64,000 bases of DNA, from NCBI GenBank assembly GCA_029204225.1, contig CM055092.1, forward strand, positions 77,741,662 through 77,805,661, in the 5' to 3' direction. This document shows positions 52,674 to 64,000 of the stretch, in pieces. A program made the position numbers and the translations under genes. The stretch is from Diphasiastrum complanatum (taxonomy: Eukaryota; Streptophyta; Lycopodiopsida; Lycopodiales; Lycopodiaceae). The notes under the pieces are model-generated. The model searched no databases and was not told the DNA's origin. It saw only the letters and a program-made list of their open reading frames with translations. Numbering within the stretch: the first letter of the stretch is position 1; every line of letters starts with the position of its first letter.

Positions 52674-54854
52674 TTAAGGTAAAGGTTTAGTAAACAAATC
52701 AGCCAAGCAACTTGATGATGGCACGTGTTGGAGCTTGATCTCTTTAGCTTGCACTTTTTCCCTCACGAAATGATTAGCAATTTCGATGTGTTTGCTCCTT
52801 GCATGGAATGTAGGATTAGTTGCAAGTGATTGGGCTGATTGGTTGTCACAATAGATGATAGGGATCTCCTCCTCCATGACATGAAGCTCCACCAATAGCC
52901 TTTTGAGCCACAAGACCTCCTTGCATGTTGATGTCAAGGCCTTGTATTCGGATTCTGTGGAAGATAGGGAGATGGTATCTTGCTTTTTGGAAAGCCATGA
53001 TACTACTCCATCACATAGAAATGTGGCAAAGGCACTTGTTGATCTTCTATCCACTTTGTCACCTGCAAAATCCGAGTCACTATAGGCTCTTAAGCCAAGA
53101 TTAGTTCCTCTATACAAAATACCAAAATTCTTAGTGAATGAAATGTACCTAAGAACTCTTTTGGCCATCTTCCAATGTGAAACTAGAGGACTTTGCATGA
53201 ATTGGCTTAACTTTCCAACACTATAACTAAGATCAGGTCTAGTTATAGTTAAATAGATCAAGGAGCCAATAAGCCTTCTATATAATGTGATGTCTTCAAA
53301 GGATGCTTCATCACAACCAATAGATGCTTTTACATGTTGCTCCATTGGTGTCTCAATGCCTTTACAATTCTTCATTCCAAATCTATCTAGGATGGATGTA
53401 GCATATTTAGATTGACAAATGAAGCTAAAATCACATCCTCTAATAACCTCTATTCCAAGAATGAAGCTCAATAGGCCGAGATCTACCATCTTAAACTCTT
53501 TTGCTAAAGCAATTTTTACATCTCTAATTCCATCTAGATCATTACCACTCAAGATAATGTCATCTACATACAAAACAAGAATAATGATCATGCCATCATG
53601 AAAACTTATATACAATGATGGATCATAGGCACTCATTACAAAATTGATGGAAATGAGAAAAGAGTTTAGCCTAGAGTACCATGCTCTAGGTGCTTGCTTG
53701 AGCCCATAGAGGCTCTTCTTCAAAAAACACACCTTTCCTTCATGCTTTGCCTTGATGAAGCCCTCGGGTTGCCTCATGTAGATCTCTTCCTCCAAATAAC
53801 CATCGAGGAATGCATTTGTGAAGTCAAGTTGGAATAGCTCCCAATTGAAGGTTGTAGCAAGACTGATGATCAACCTGATAGTAACAGGCTTAGCCACAGG
53901 AGCAAAAGTCTCATCATAGTCAATGCCTTTGGTTTGTAAAAAACCTTTGGCAACAAGCCTAGCTTTATGCTTGCTTATTGATCCATCTTGATTATACTTC
54001 AATCTAAACACCCACTTGCAATCAAGAGGTTTCTTCCCTTGAGGAAGATCCACAAGATCCCAAGTATGATGCTCAATAAGAGCATCATACTCTACTTGCA
54101 TAGCATCCATCCAACTTTTAGACTTACAAGCATCTTCATAGCATGTTGGCTCATCTAGCATTGAAGTAAGAAAGGTGTAAGATGTGAAAGATGATGAGCC
54201 TTCCCTTTGATCACCTTGACCAACATAGGTGAGCCTCAATGGCTCGGATCTTACCCTTGTAGATCTTCTTGGAGTTCTTGGAGTTCTTGGAGTTCTTGCA
54301 TCTTGAGGTGAATCCTCAAGTTCTTCTTCACTTGGAAGCTCCTCCTCCATCCTAGCATGATCCTTGGCATCAAGATGATTAGTAGCATTATCATCCAAAT
54401 CACAAGCATGTCCTTCATCAAAAATAACATCCCTACTCACTATCACCTTGCTAGTGATGGGATTGAAGACTCTATAACCTTTGCTATTTTCACCATATCC
54501 CACAAAGATGCCTTTGATGGATGTTGCATCATCCTTCCTTCTCTTATCCAAGGAATGGTGTACATAGCAAGTGGATCCAAAAACTTTGAGATCTTTGAGA
54601 TTGGGCTTCTCTCCAAATGGAGCTTCAAATGTTGTGATTCCTCCAATGGCTTGGTTTGGCAATCTATTGCACAAATAGTTAGCACAAGTTATTGCTTCAC
54701 CCCAAAATGGTTTGGATAGAGAAGCATCTAGCCTTAAGGCCTTAGCACACTCACAGAGAGATCTATTTCTTCTCTCACTTACTCCATTTTGTTGAGGGGT
54801 GTATTTACATGACAACTCCCTCTTTATGCCATTAGAACTACAAAAGTCAATCAA
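52674..54854 (-). CDS. Copia Pol: integrase C-terminus, RT and RNase H, 726 codons open
   Basis: The longest open frame here. Order: end of integrase (YTPQQNGVSERRNRSLCE, FGSTCYVHH), an acidic linker, then RT with FQLDFTNAFLDGYLEEEIYM, SLYGLKQAPRAWY and the catalytic LYVDDIILSG. RNase H follows with AYSDSDFAGDKVDRRSTSA, SLSSTESEYKAL and the end motif ADLFTKPLP. Catalytic residues of RT and RNase H are present. Upstream it is out of frame with the integrase core because of a 1-nt loss near 54,868, so Pol cannot be made in one piece. Flanking LTRs are close to identical, so the insertion is fairly young. Confidence 0.92.
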   Translation of the reverse strand: MIDFCSSNGIKRELSCKYTPQQNGVSERRNRSLCECAKALRLDASLSKPFWGEAITCANYLCNRLPNQAIGGITTFEAPFGEKPNLKDLKVFGSTCYVHHSLDKRRKDDATSIKGIFVGYGENSKGYRVFNPITSKVIVSRDVIFDEGHACDLDDNATNHLDAKDHARMEEELPSEEELEDSPQDARTPRTPRTPRRSTRVRSEPLRLTYVGQGDQREGSSSFTSYTFLTSMLDEPTCYEDACKSKSWMDAMQVEYDALIEHHTWDLVDLPQGKKPLDCKWVFRLKYNQDGSISKHKARLVAKGFLQTKGIDYDETFAPVAKPVTIRLIISLATTFNWELFQLDFTNAFLDGYLEEEIYMRQPEGFIKAKHEGKVCFLKKSLYGLKQAPRAWYSRLNSFLISINFVMSAYDPSLYISFHDGMIIILVLYVDDIILSGNDLDGIRDVKIALAKEFKMVDLGLLSFILGIEVIRGCDFSFICQSKYATSILDRFGMKNCKGIETPMEQHVKASIGCDEASFEDITLYRRLIGSLIYLTITRPDLSYSVGKLSQFMQSPLVSHWKMAKRVLRYISFTKNFGILYRGTNLGLRAYSDSDFAGDKVDRRSTSAFATFLCDGVVSWLSKKQDTISLSSTESEYKALTSTCKEVLWLKRLLVELHVMEEEIPIIYCDNQSAQSLATNPTFHARSKHIEIANHFVREKVQAKEIKLQHVPSSSCLADLFTKPLP

Positions 54855-56100
54855 CTTATTGAGGTATATTCACCTCCATTATCACTCCTTAATACCTTAA
54901 TCTTGGTACTAAGTTGATTTTCTACCAAAGTCTTGAACTTTACAAAAGAATCAAACACCATTGATTTGTTAGACAAGAGGTACATCCAACAAAATCTAGA
55001 ATAGTCATCAATGAAGATTACATATTACTTGGCACCACCATTAGACTCATGTGAAAAACTATGAGCATCCGAATGGATGAGTTCAAGAGGAGAGTTTGAT
55101 CTTGATGTAGATCTTGAGAAGGGTAGTTTGTGAGCCTTTGAGAGGCTGCATGCTTCACATCTCTTCCCACACTTTGACAAATGCTTGGGGAGTCCAATTG
55201 CAAGCTCCTTTGTAGCCATAGATTCCATGGCTTTGTAGTTGGGGTGGCCCAACCTTTTGTGCCACAGTTCCACCTTTGATAGCTCCACCTTTGCCAAGTT
55301 AACACTCTCCACTGCAATATTAGCATCAAGCTTAAACAATCTACCTTGCTTAAAGCCTTTGGCTATACATTCATCATTTCTAAGGATGGAACAAACTCCA
55401 TGCTTAAATTGTACATCTAGGCCATTATTCAGTAACTGGCCAACACTAAGCAAATTCTTGGTTAACTTAGGAACATAAAGAGCATTATCTATATTCATCC
55501 TTTTGGATGATCCCACATACAAGGGAATTGCTCCTATTCCACTTATCTTAGATTCTTGACTACTTGCAGTATAGATTGATCTATGTAAGTCATTGTAAGA
55601 AAGTAAGGTGGAGAATATGTCCTTTTGATATGTCATGTGGGAACTTGCCCCACTATCAATCCACCAAGAATCATTGGTGTTGCTCTTGGATGATGGTGGT
55701 TTGTTAGAAACCATCAAGGATGACTCTTCATCCTCCTCTTCCTCCTGATGTGCAATGTTGCTTTGTTTGCTCTCTTGTGCCTTCTTCTTCTTGAGACATT
55801 CTGATGCAAAATGTCCTTTCTTTCCACAGAAAAAACATTTGTACTTGGACTTGTCTTTGATCTTGCCCTTTGAGCTTGAAGCCTCATCCTCCTCCTTGGT
55901 CTCCTTGAAGTGCTTCTTCTTGCCATTGGTCTTCTTCTTGCTTTTGAATGAAAAATTAGCTTTCTCATCACCATCCTGCAGAGAAATAGCATTCATTCTT
56001 GCATTGGTATGCAACATCCTACACTCTTCAGCTACTAATACACTGTGTAGCTTTTCTATAGTAGGCAAAGTGTCTTGGATTGCAAAGCTTTGGACCAAAT
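54855..56100 (-). pseudogene. Copia zinc knuckle, protease and integrase core
   Basis: The frame 55,025-56,098 contains the CFFCGKKGHFASEC knuckle, the protease SWWIDSGASSHMT (active D-S-G), LWHKRLGHPNYKAM and CEACSLSKAHKLPFSRS (zinc ligands), and LIHSDAHSF. A TAA at 55,025-55,027 ends it just before the FIDDYSRF core segment, which continues to about 54,870 (RSDNGGEYTS). Confidence 0.9.
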
Positions 56101-56134
56101 TTGTAAAGCCACTCCCTAGACCATTTAGGACAAT

Positions 56135-56584
56135 CTAAACAAGCTCACTATCTTGAATCTTCTCTCCAATGGAAGCTATCTCCCTATTAAGAGACTTGAT
56201 TCTTAGCACATAATCTTGTGCACTCTCATCACTCCTCTTCATGGTTTGTAGAATCTGATTCCTAAGCATGAGAACCCTCGAAGTGTTACTAGACTCATAG
56301 ATAGATTTTAAAGATTTCCAAGCCTCTTTAGCACTCTTACATGATGATACTTCCCTTAAAAGATCATTGCCTACATTCATCTTGATACAGTGAAGTGCAA
56401 GCCTAGACCTCTTCTTGTATCTCATTAATTCCTGTGCACCTAGAGGTTCATCTTCATCATCTATTATAAACTCATAAAGATCCTGGAGCACCATTAGTGA
56501 CTCCATCCTCACTTTCCAAATAGCATAATTGGTAGAATTTAACCTCTCACTAGCTTCTAGAAGGTAGGCTCCCACTAATCCCAT
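56135..56584 (-). pseudogene. Copia Gag N-terminal part, closed by TAG
   Basis: MGLVGAYLLEASERLNSTNY opens the frame, followed by AIWKVRMESLMVLQDLYEFI and YKKRSRLALHCIKMNVGNDL. A TAG at 56,135-56,137 follows DSELV, where the relative at 17.1 kb has Gln; the same frame continues beyond it. Otherwise intact. Confidence 0.9.
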
Positions 56585-57205
56585 CTTACTAGCAAGATTC
56601 TACACACAAGATATAGATTTGTTTGTACCTGAAACTCACAAAGGTTTCTAACTTGTAGTGTTTCACTCAAATGTTGACTTCTAATCCAACAAATGGATTT
56701 GTAATCACAGTTCTATCACTCCCTCACAAGCTGGATTGAAGATAAGATGAGATGAAAACTACACTCAAGCAAATCTTGCCAATCTTGGCTATTTTTGGAC
56801 AAAAACTGACTCTCTCTCTCTCTCATTCACTTTGATGTACTTTCAAGACCTGGTTTCCACTTTAAGAAGGTCTGAAATCTGCCTAGATTAATTAGTTTTC
56901 ATGAAAAAAACTCAAAACTAATCAATGCCAAGTGATCTTGGTAGCTTATCCTAGGATTTGCACCAAAAATTACATCAAAATGACACCAGATGAATTTTCT
57001 ATGATCCAATGAATATGGGTTATTAAATGCTGGTTCAGAGATGCCCACACGTGTGAACAATATGGATTTTGATCTTGAAAAAGTTTGGGATTAAATCCCC
57101 TCACCAAAACCTGGATACCAGCTCGCCCTTCCAATACTAGCTTTTTGCACCAAAACTTGCTAAAACTGGATTAGATTCAAACACAGATCAATGGCCTTGT
57201 ACTTG
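56585..57205 (-). other. Copia leader
   Basis: Non-coding stretch between the primer site and gag, with a short CT run near 56,811. Confidence 0.7.
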
Positions 57206-57217
57206 GCTCTGATACCA
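57206..57217 (-). promoter_or_regulatory. Primer-binding site of the younger copia
   Basis: GCTCTGATACCA on the plus strand, an exact match to the tRNA-Met site, adjoining the LTR. Confidence 0.93.
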
Positions 57218-57794
57218 TGTGAAAAGTATAGTACTAAGGACCATAAATGGATCTTTGAATGATCCACAAGGTGATTGTATGCTTGTTAAACAATCTATCA
57301 GAAACTAGTCATCAGAAAACAAGATCTAGTTTAGCAGCTTGATAGGAAACAAGTAGAGACAATCAAAGCATTGATCAATTAGTATAATCCAACTCCACAC
57401 GTGTGGAAATAAGGCTGTAGTACGGCCTGTAGACAGTGTTTACAAAGTGCCAAAGCTGGGTTTCATTGGAAAAATAGAGTAATCACCATACAATGAGAGG
57501 AAACTCGAGTTTCTCCTTGAGGCTCCAAAAAGTTTCTATCTTCTCACTATGGAGAATGGGAATACATAGTAAAACACACTTCCTTTGCAAAGTTAGGTGA
57601 AAATCCAGCATGTAATAAGGAAGTAGAATCCACTTTCTTGCCCTAATGTGAAAACCCTAGCCTAGATCCAAGAGTCATGCTTAGTAGGTGCATGGTAGGT
57701 ACAAATCTCATCATAAATCATGGTCTGGATCCTACAAAGTAGGAATCACTACCAAATAGACACAACCACTCCTCTTGACTCGTGGTAACCTACT
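57218..57794 (-). mobile_element. Younger copia 5' LTR, outer end deleted
   Basis: Same as 51,902-52,475. The last ~115 bp (the TTTTTCACA end) are missing: at 57,794 the sequence passes into the older LTR. Confidence 0.87.
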
Positions 57795-57889
57795 CACGAA
57801 TAGTTCGCATTTGTTTCTTTCTCATCATTTTTCAAGTAAACTGCGCACTTTGTTAGTAGAATCAAGATTTGTGTGATCAAGTGTTCTAC
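57795..57889 (-). mobile_element. Older copia 5' LTR, outer part
   Basis: Reverse of 17,762-17,850 (GAATCAAGATTTGTGTGATC, ending GTTCTAC). It completes the LTR that starts at 51,475. About 400 bp of its middle is missing at the insertion point. Confidence 0.8.
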
Positions 57890-58255
57890 CCCATTTACAT
57901 ATGTCCGGACCTATTTCTAGTAATCGGAATGTAGTAATGAAACTGGCATGAACTTTGATTGTAATAAAGGCCTACATACAAAGATCCAAAAGCAAAAAAG
58001 AATTGATCAAAAACACATTGAACTCCTCAATGATGTACTCTTTTGCAATTGATTGTACAAAATTAGACTCTTATCAAGCATATCATGCAGATCCCTATTG
58101 TTTTCATTAGTTTAGGAGTATTGAAGAGGCCAACCATATAATGAAACAGATAGGCTTGGTTATCATGACAAGATTATAGTTGGCCTTGCTCCAAACAATG
58201 AGGGATTTAGACCTATCTTGAATCTATACATCGAGACGCTTGGTTTAGGGGAACT
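57890..58255. other. No gene seen; diverged repeat
   Basis: 58,110-58,200 is a diverged direct copy of the arm sequence that follows (TTGAAGAGGCCAACCATATAATG). Confidence 0.5.
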
Positions 58256-58362
58256 GAAGAGCGAGGCTAGCCATGTAATGATGCACATAGGCATGGTTCG
58301 CATATCTAGGCGAAATCCGATCCTTGCCTATGTGCATCATTACATGGCTAGCCTGGCTCTTC
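58256..58362. repeat. Near-perfect hairpin, about 107 nt
   Basis: Arms 58,264-58,293 and 58,325-58,354 are exact 30-bp complements (AGGCTAGCCATGTAATGATG...). Pairing extends to 58,256 and 58,362 with one mismatch. The loop of about 30 nt has a further short pairing (TTCGC with GCGAA). It could be a foldback element or a young small-RNA precursor. Confidence 0.9.
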
Positions 58363-58445
58363 ACAAGATTGTAGTTGGCCTTGTCACAAACAATGAGCAT
58401 GGATCACAAAATTGTAGTTGGCCTTGTCACAAATATAAATGAGTA
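58363..58445. repeat. TTGTAGTTGGCCTTGTCACA tandem motif
   Basis: Two close copies (58,368 and 58,412) and a third diverged one at about 58,176, flanking the hairpin. Confidence 0.8.
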
Positions 58446-61400
58446 GGGATTTAATTAGAATGATCTTAAAATTTTGTTTAATTTATCTTGTATTGCTAAA
58501 TTTGAGAGACTAGATGCACATGACTCGCTCAAAATTAGTTATTATAAATATGTCTTGTATTTGTCTCAGTGCATTCAATTAGTTTGTTTTGTATTGCTGA
58601 TCATTTCTAATATTGTGTTCCATCCATTTTCAACCATCAAGGTGCACGGATGCAAATGGCGAGTTCACGTTCCTGGGACTTGACATTTTGCGAGTACAGT
58701 TTTGCGAGTTTGTAATTGCGAAAAATGCAAATTTTGGCTATTACCAAAATCATTAAAAAACAATCGAATATACATGGAATATTCCCTAGATACCAAGGTC
58801 CATGAAAAAACATCAATGTTGTATTTAACAATATTGACGATGCAATTTCTAGCATGTGCAAATTTTTCCAAAAATTCAATATATCACTTTTCACTTTTTC
58901 TGAGCACAGATTTGATACATATTGAAAAATTTTCACCTATTTGTAATTTTCCACAAGACATTTTTCTATCCACCAAACCTTATTGGGTGAGCACTCAGGG
59001 TCCAAAAAATCAATAGTGCATCACAAATAATCACGTCATGATTCAAAAACCATAACACAAAGACAGGTCCCAAAATTTGCTACATTGCAAACCAATAGAA
59101 GATACATCACAAAATTTGTTGTATTGCAAAACCAAATGAGATACATCCCAAAATTTGTTGCATAGTAGAGTAGATAGAAATAAACCCCTAGAGACAATTC
59201 CAAATTGAACCCAAGATCCGCATGAGACGTGAATCTAATATGTGCAGAAATCTATGACATAACATACTATGTACCTTCTAAAACTGAGTGCAACCAGTCA
59301 AATCTTTGACAGTACATGAAACAACTCTTGCTTGTCTAGGATGGGTTGGTGGATGAACACGTTCTCATTCATATCCAATCCCTTCACATGCAAATAAACA
59401 AAGTACATTTGTTTGCATGGGATATATTTTTTCTTGGCAATGGATTTAGGAATATTCTACAAACAAGATTCTTTAACTAAAATGCAAGATTCAAGTTCTA
59501 TAACCACTGGTAATTAAAGATTGAACGCATACCAAAATGACAATCATCTTCAACTACAAGAAAACTTTAGATTACAATCTACAATCAAATCTAGATACCC
59601 AAAGTCCTGTTGAATATTGATTCAATTATTATTCTTGGATTCATTATGATTTGTTATCCAATTGAGCACTCTGGGATACAATCACTAATAAATTGAGTCC
59701 ATTCCTTAACTAAGGAATACTCTATCCCAAGAATATTGTATATCCAATGCACATAATTTTAACTGATGAACGTAATGATTCACTAATCATGCGTCTTACA
59801 AGCAATATAAACCCAAAACTATCAATTTCTGGTGAATCCTCATCACACTGTTCATTTACCAATTAACTTCATCCTAGAGTAATCAACTACTCAAGATTCA
59901 GAAATCTCAATGTCCAGGTGCAGCTTTTAATTATACATGTATTATACCACATTTAGATCCTTATCCAAATCATTTATTAGTTAACTCATAAATCTTCAAT
60001 AGAAAGATCCGTTAACTCTGCAAGTATTTGTCAAAACAATACTTGACCATATGTTCATGTTCACCGACTAGGTTAAGTGCACCAACTAACTCTAGTAACC
60101 AGGAATACACAGTAGATTCATACAAGATTAATCATGCACATATGTAAATAATCTCACTATGACCCACTACATAAACACATTTTTATCTGGCAGACTCTAG
60201 AACCCACATATGTTACTCACATATCTCATTGAGATCTTGTAACTCAGCTACAAAAGATTCTCTATTTCTCATGAGTAAATAACATATCCAGAAAATCTCT
60301 GAGACGAATAAATTCACTCTCAGCAGTTTTCCAATCCAGTTTACCTCTAATTTCATAATTTCTTCCCCTCAATCAACCCCTCTCTGATCCTAGTACTAAA
60401 CTAAGATTAGGTTGACCCAATATAGAACTCTCAGACTTAAATTTTGATCAAATTTACTTCTATTCCAATCGAAATGGAATTAGTAACCTTGGCCTTTTAC
60501 TATACTACTTATTAATAATTATTTAAATATCAAACCTGTTCTAGATCCAGATTGTCCACCACAATCCCTATAGAATTCCTCTTTTTTTTGAAAAGTTTCA
60601 ATTAGGTATCTTACTCTGAATCTATCTAAAATCACTTTCAGACCAAATCTCATTTCTATACCACAGTTGGTTCTCTTCCAAAAACTATGCAACCTACAGA
60701 TTTCCAAATAGAATTTTATCAATCCAAGAAAAGTCAGTAATAAGTGTATTCCACAAAATGATTCACTCTATACACATAGGACTTTCCCCTCAAATATTTT
60801 CAACCCGAGTGACAGAAATTACCCTTCCATTGAAATCCATTTATGCAAAAAGAGATATTCTAGGTTTAATAAATTAAAACACTTAAACCATAGAATTTAT
60901 TTGAATTCCATGTCTATTCACACAAGTAGTAATTTATATGACATAATAGTCTTTCAGAAGAACAACTTCATGCTGGAAAGAATCATATAAACCAGTCTGA
61001 TGACTATATTCGAGAAATTACTAAGAAGTAAAGAATTAATTAAGAAAGCGCTTAATAGATTTGAGGGCCTCTGATTTTGTAAATAATGAGATACCACATT
61101 GGGATCTAGATTAAACCTCAAAATTTTCCAAAATACCCCGCATTTGATCAAACGGTTTTTTATTTTTCCCATATCGCAACTAGGTACTAAAACACACCAT
61201 TGATCATCAGCTCTTTACAATCCTAGAATTCTCTTTCCAAATTACTGATGTCCCATACCATTAGCTTTTCCTTCCAGAAAATCCTTAACTGCCTTATCTG
61301 ATATTCGAGAGATCCATAACATCCAAAACTACGGATAACTCAATGGTTACAAAGATATAAGCTATGAATTCAACTAAATGAATTCTATCCAAGAAATTAA

Positions 61401-63881
61401 TAACTGGTATTAAGCAATTATTTACTGAGATTAGCATAATCCTAATTGCGAAATACATTTCCCAATCACACTTACTACCACTGATGTCCACTCTTCTTCC
61501 ATCCTTGGAATTTTTAGTTCCCTGAAAATCTATTTCAGGTTTGAGAAGACGTAACGACAGTAGTAAATGTTTTCAAATTAATTACTGTAGGAAAAAATCT
61601 GAAACAACTTCATTTCTATCCTCTACTTGGGGATTAAATTATCGCTATACAAAAATCAACTACTAGTAAAAAACACTACTAGTCTGATCTTTTGAATATA
61701 ATTCACCATAGGATTTATTGGAAATGAAATCAGTTTCCTATTATTACGATTTTTCCAATAAAATTGGACTGTTCTCCCTTTTCACTTACTGGCTTAAAAA
61801 TTACTTTGTTAAAGACATCTGTAATTAATGGTTGTTAAAGACATCTATAATTAATGAAAAATAAGATTTGCATTCGGGTACTTCCTACACTGTATTCACC
61901 CCATAATAATATTGTTGAATAAAGAATTACCTCCAAATACTATGAATTTTCCACCATTAATTATTTAACAAGTATTTCAAAAGCTTTTGGTTTGTTCAAA
62001 TTTAATGACCTAAATCATCAAAACTACAATAACCAACTGATCAGTATTCCACCGATTTGAAAAGGAGAAAATTGAGAAAAAAAAAAACACAATTTAACTC
62101 CATTTACTGGGAATACCAATACTCCAGAGTTAAATGGTTGAAATAGCATCATACCAAGGAATCAGATTCCTAGACTGGGTATATCCCTAAGAACTGTACC
62201 ACTCCCTTCATTCCGTCAAGATCGGCTTCGAAAAAATTCCACCGAAAACCGATTAATAGTACTTGACCACGAATAATGGTACTCAAGTTCCAAAACACCG
62301 GCTTAGCCAAAAATGTCAAAGTGACATGAATATTGTCCCTAGAGAAAGGAAATCCAAAGTACTTCAACTCCATTAACAAGAAACAATACAAGATCCAAGG
62401 TTAAATTTTGACAATCCAACATCGAGAAACCGAAATTTCTATAACTAGGTGCTAGTAGCTTGAATTTCCGGATTTGTACTAGAAAAACGATTTCAATCCA
62501 ACTCAAAGCTACCAAAATGTCCAAAATGTTTACTCAAGCCAAGATTAATTTGCATGTAAATAGCACTGATGCAAACAGTTGGCCAATTTCTTAATATTGC
62601 CGACTTTTCATGCATCAACTTTAACACTAAGCATATCCAAAAAAAACCCTAACTTTTTATGAAAAGGAATTTTAGGGCTGGCTCCCTCCATCACATCGTC
62701 CAAAGGTCAAACTTGTTTTCAACAACGAGAGAGAAACAGAAGTGCGCCAGGCTTCCTCATCACGTCAGAGAGGGAGAGAGAAACAAGCTGGAACAGGGCT
62801 GCCACACCCTTCTTCGATCCCTCAACAACTCATTTCCATGACAAGCTACACTTCACGATTCACCATTGTGCCAGAGGCAGATTCCACCGCCATCCTTAAC
62901 TGGAAACAATTACATTTCATGGCGGCAACAAATGCTCTGAGTTCTCTCTGAAGGGCGGAAAACACAACCAGTGAATCAATGCAGGTCATATAAACTTAGC
63001 CATCAGCCCTCGCTCTACCACATGCGCTCTAACCCTGCTCGAGGACAGGAAATAACAGGGAAAAACAAGTATCTGTTCTGAGATTTCACAGAGAACCTAC
63101 TGTTCACAAAATCATAATTCTTGTAAGAACATTTGCCTCATTCAGATTCATTTCCCATCATCCCTAGAATCTCAGAGTCACAGATAAACAGGCTTGTCTT
63201 CCATTTCCAAGAAAAGCATAGAAATTAACCTTCAACTCTCAATAAGTCTTTTAGAGGTTAAATAAGCATGCATGTCTCTAAATCCCAGAATCATTTATTT
63301 TTCTTATGCACACCTACAAATTACTTTGTAGCATCATGCAGTATAAATCTCAACAGGTAGGTTTGCATACACTTAAAAAAGAATCGTGACTGGTTGCACT
63401 ACACAATCCAGGAATTAGACAAATCTCTAACTATCACAATTATCTACAGTTTTCACATAGAAGACAAGATACAACAACTTTCCTTTCTACGTTAATACCT
63501 TCAAATGATTCTGACTTGTAATTAACAATAAGGACAACCGCATGTATCCTAGTCTTTTCATGTATGTGACCCTTATAAAACCAAAACTATGATTGCCAGA
63601 AATCAGACAAGCGACATAATCCTGTTAAGATAATTTTTTACATCCGTTGAAAGCTTGTTCAAGAAAATTGAAAAAGTACTAATTCTCCACACCTTCAAAA
63701 ATGGTACATGAGGAAGATCACTCTACCATCAACTTTGAAGAATTCCAAAAATTAGTAGTCCCAATTCCAAACTTTCCTTGCAAAAACAACACTCTTAACC
63801 GGGATGAAGATCCAAGTGCTTCCAACTTCAATCCGAATGTAGAGCTTGTCTCCTTCCCATCCAAGACCGCATCTTAGTCGT
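58446..63881. other. No gene seen
   Basis: 5.4 kb of AT-rich sequence with only short ORFs lacking recognisable motifs. Because a gypsy-type primer site lies at its right end on the minus strand, the right portion (about 62.6-63.9 kb) may be a retroelement leader. Confidence 0.5.
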
Positions 63882-63893
63882 GCTCTGATACCA
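63882..63893 (-). promoter_or_regulatory. Primer-binding site, initiator-Met tRNA
   Basis: GCTCTGATACCA on the plus strand, followed by ATGTAAAGGCCC. It marks a minus-strand LTR element whose LTR leaves the window. Confidence 0.85.
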
Positions 63894-64000
63894 ATGTAAA
63901 GGCCCTATAGGATGGCCCCTAAGATGAGGATAGGAAAACACAACAGAAGAGAGTATGGAGCCAAACCGCCTAACCAATCCTAGATCAAACCTAAATCTAG
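63894..64000 (-). mobile_element. LTR, cut by the window end
   Basis: Follows the primer site. Its CGCCTAACCAATCCTAGATC resembles the gypsy LTR at 36.16 kb. Confidence 0.6.

Noticed and set aside
58446-63881. Host genes in the right-hand 5 kb
   Set aside because: No frame longer than about 100 codons and no recognisable motif on either strand; only a distal retroelement primer site is supported.

Overview
The window looks like intergenic nuclear DNA of a green plant. It is AT-rich and dominated by broken LTR retrotransposons: Ty1/copia pol in the GAG-pre-integrase, integrase, RT, RNase H order, and Ty3/gypsy pol including a chromodomain integrase. Primer-binding sites match plant initiator-Met tRNA (TGGTATCAGAGC), and there is a tRNA-derived SINE with a poly(A) tail. 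The exostosin-like GT47 gene resembles the animal EXT type more than the usual seed-plant GT47 proteins, which weakly hints at a non-seed plant or streptophyte alga. No species is claimed.

Layout. 1-7,099 and about 8,865-16,378 are two nearly identical direct copies of a composite unit. The unit contains (minus strand) an unfamiliar 568-aa ORF plus a gag-like zinc-knuckle ORF, a 1-kb untranslated stretch, a gypsy protease-gag fragment, a MITE-like foldback holding a SINE, and a captured first-exon piece of an exostosin-type gene. Between the copies lie a gypsy RT fragment (7.1-8.1 kb) and an LTR (8.1-8.9 kb). 16.4-21.1 kb holds two plus-strand copia relics, one with an intact-looking 5' LTR. 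21.9-23.0 kb is the exostosin-like glycosyltransferase gene (minus strand). 23.6-24.7 kb is an inverted partial copy of the 568-aa ORF. 24.7-32.0 kb is mostly featureless, apart from short tandem repeats and a possible transit-peptide exon (29.7 kb). 32.0-36.6 kb is a third partial copy of the composite, continuing into a full gypsy gag, leader, primer site and LTR. 36.6-41.4 kb is gypsy and copia debris ending in a chromodomain integrase tail with a candidate 3' LTR.

41.7-42.5 kb has an unrecognised plus-strand ORF. 43.2-44.1 kb (minus strand) holds the most unusual item: a strongly diverged histone H3-like gene with a shortened tail, an in-frame TAG, a TATA box and three G-boxes. A seven-unit ~151-bp tandem array (44.2-45.2 kb) lies directly upstream. 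46.4-57.9 kb is gypsy and copia debris plus a nested copia insertion: the 51.9-57.8 kb element sits inside the LTR of an older one. 58.26-58.36 kb is a near-perfect hairpin. The rest contains no recognisable gene, and the last bases enter another LTR.

How it fits together: almost everything is retroelement sequence that inserted, nested, recombined and decayed. Many inactivating stops are C-to-T changes at glutamine codons, as expected of methylated repeats. The possible host genes are the GT47 gene, the H3-like gene, the unknown ORF at 41.7 kb and the exon at 29.7 kb, and none is demonstrably intact.
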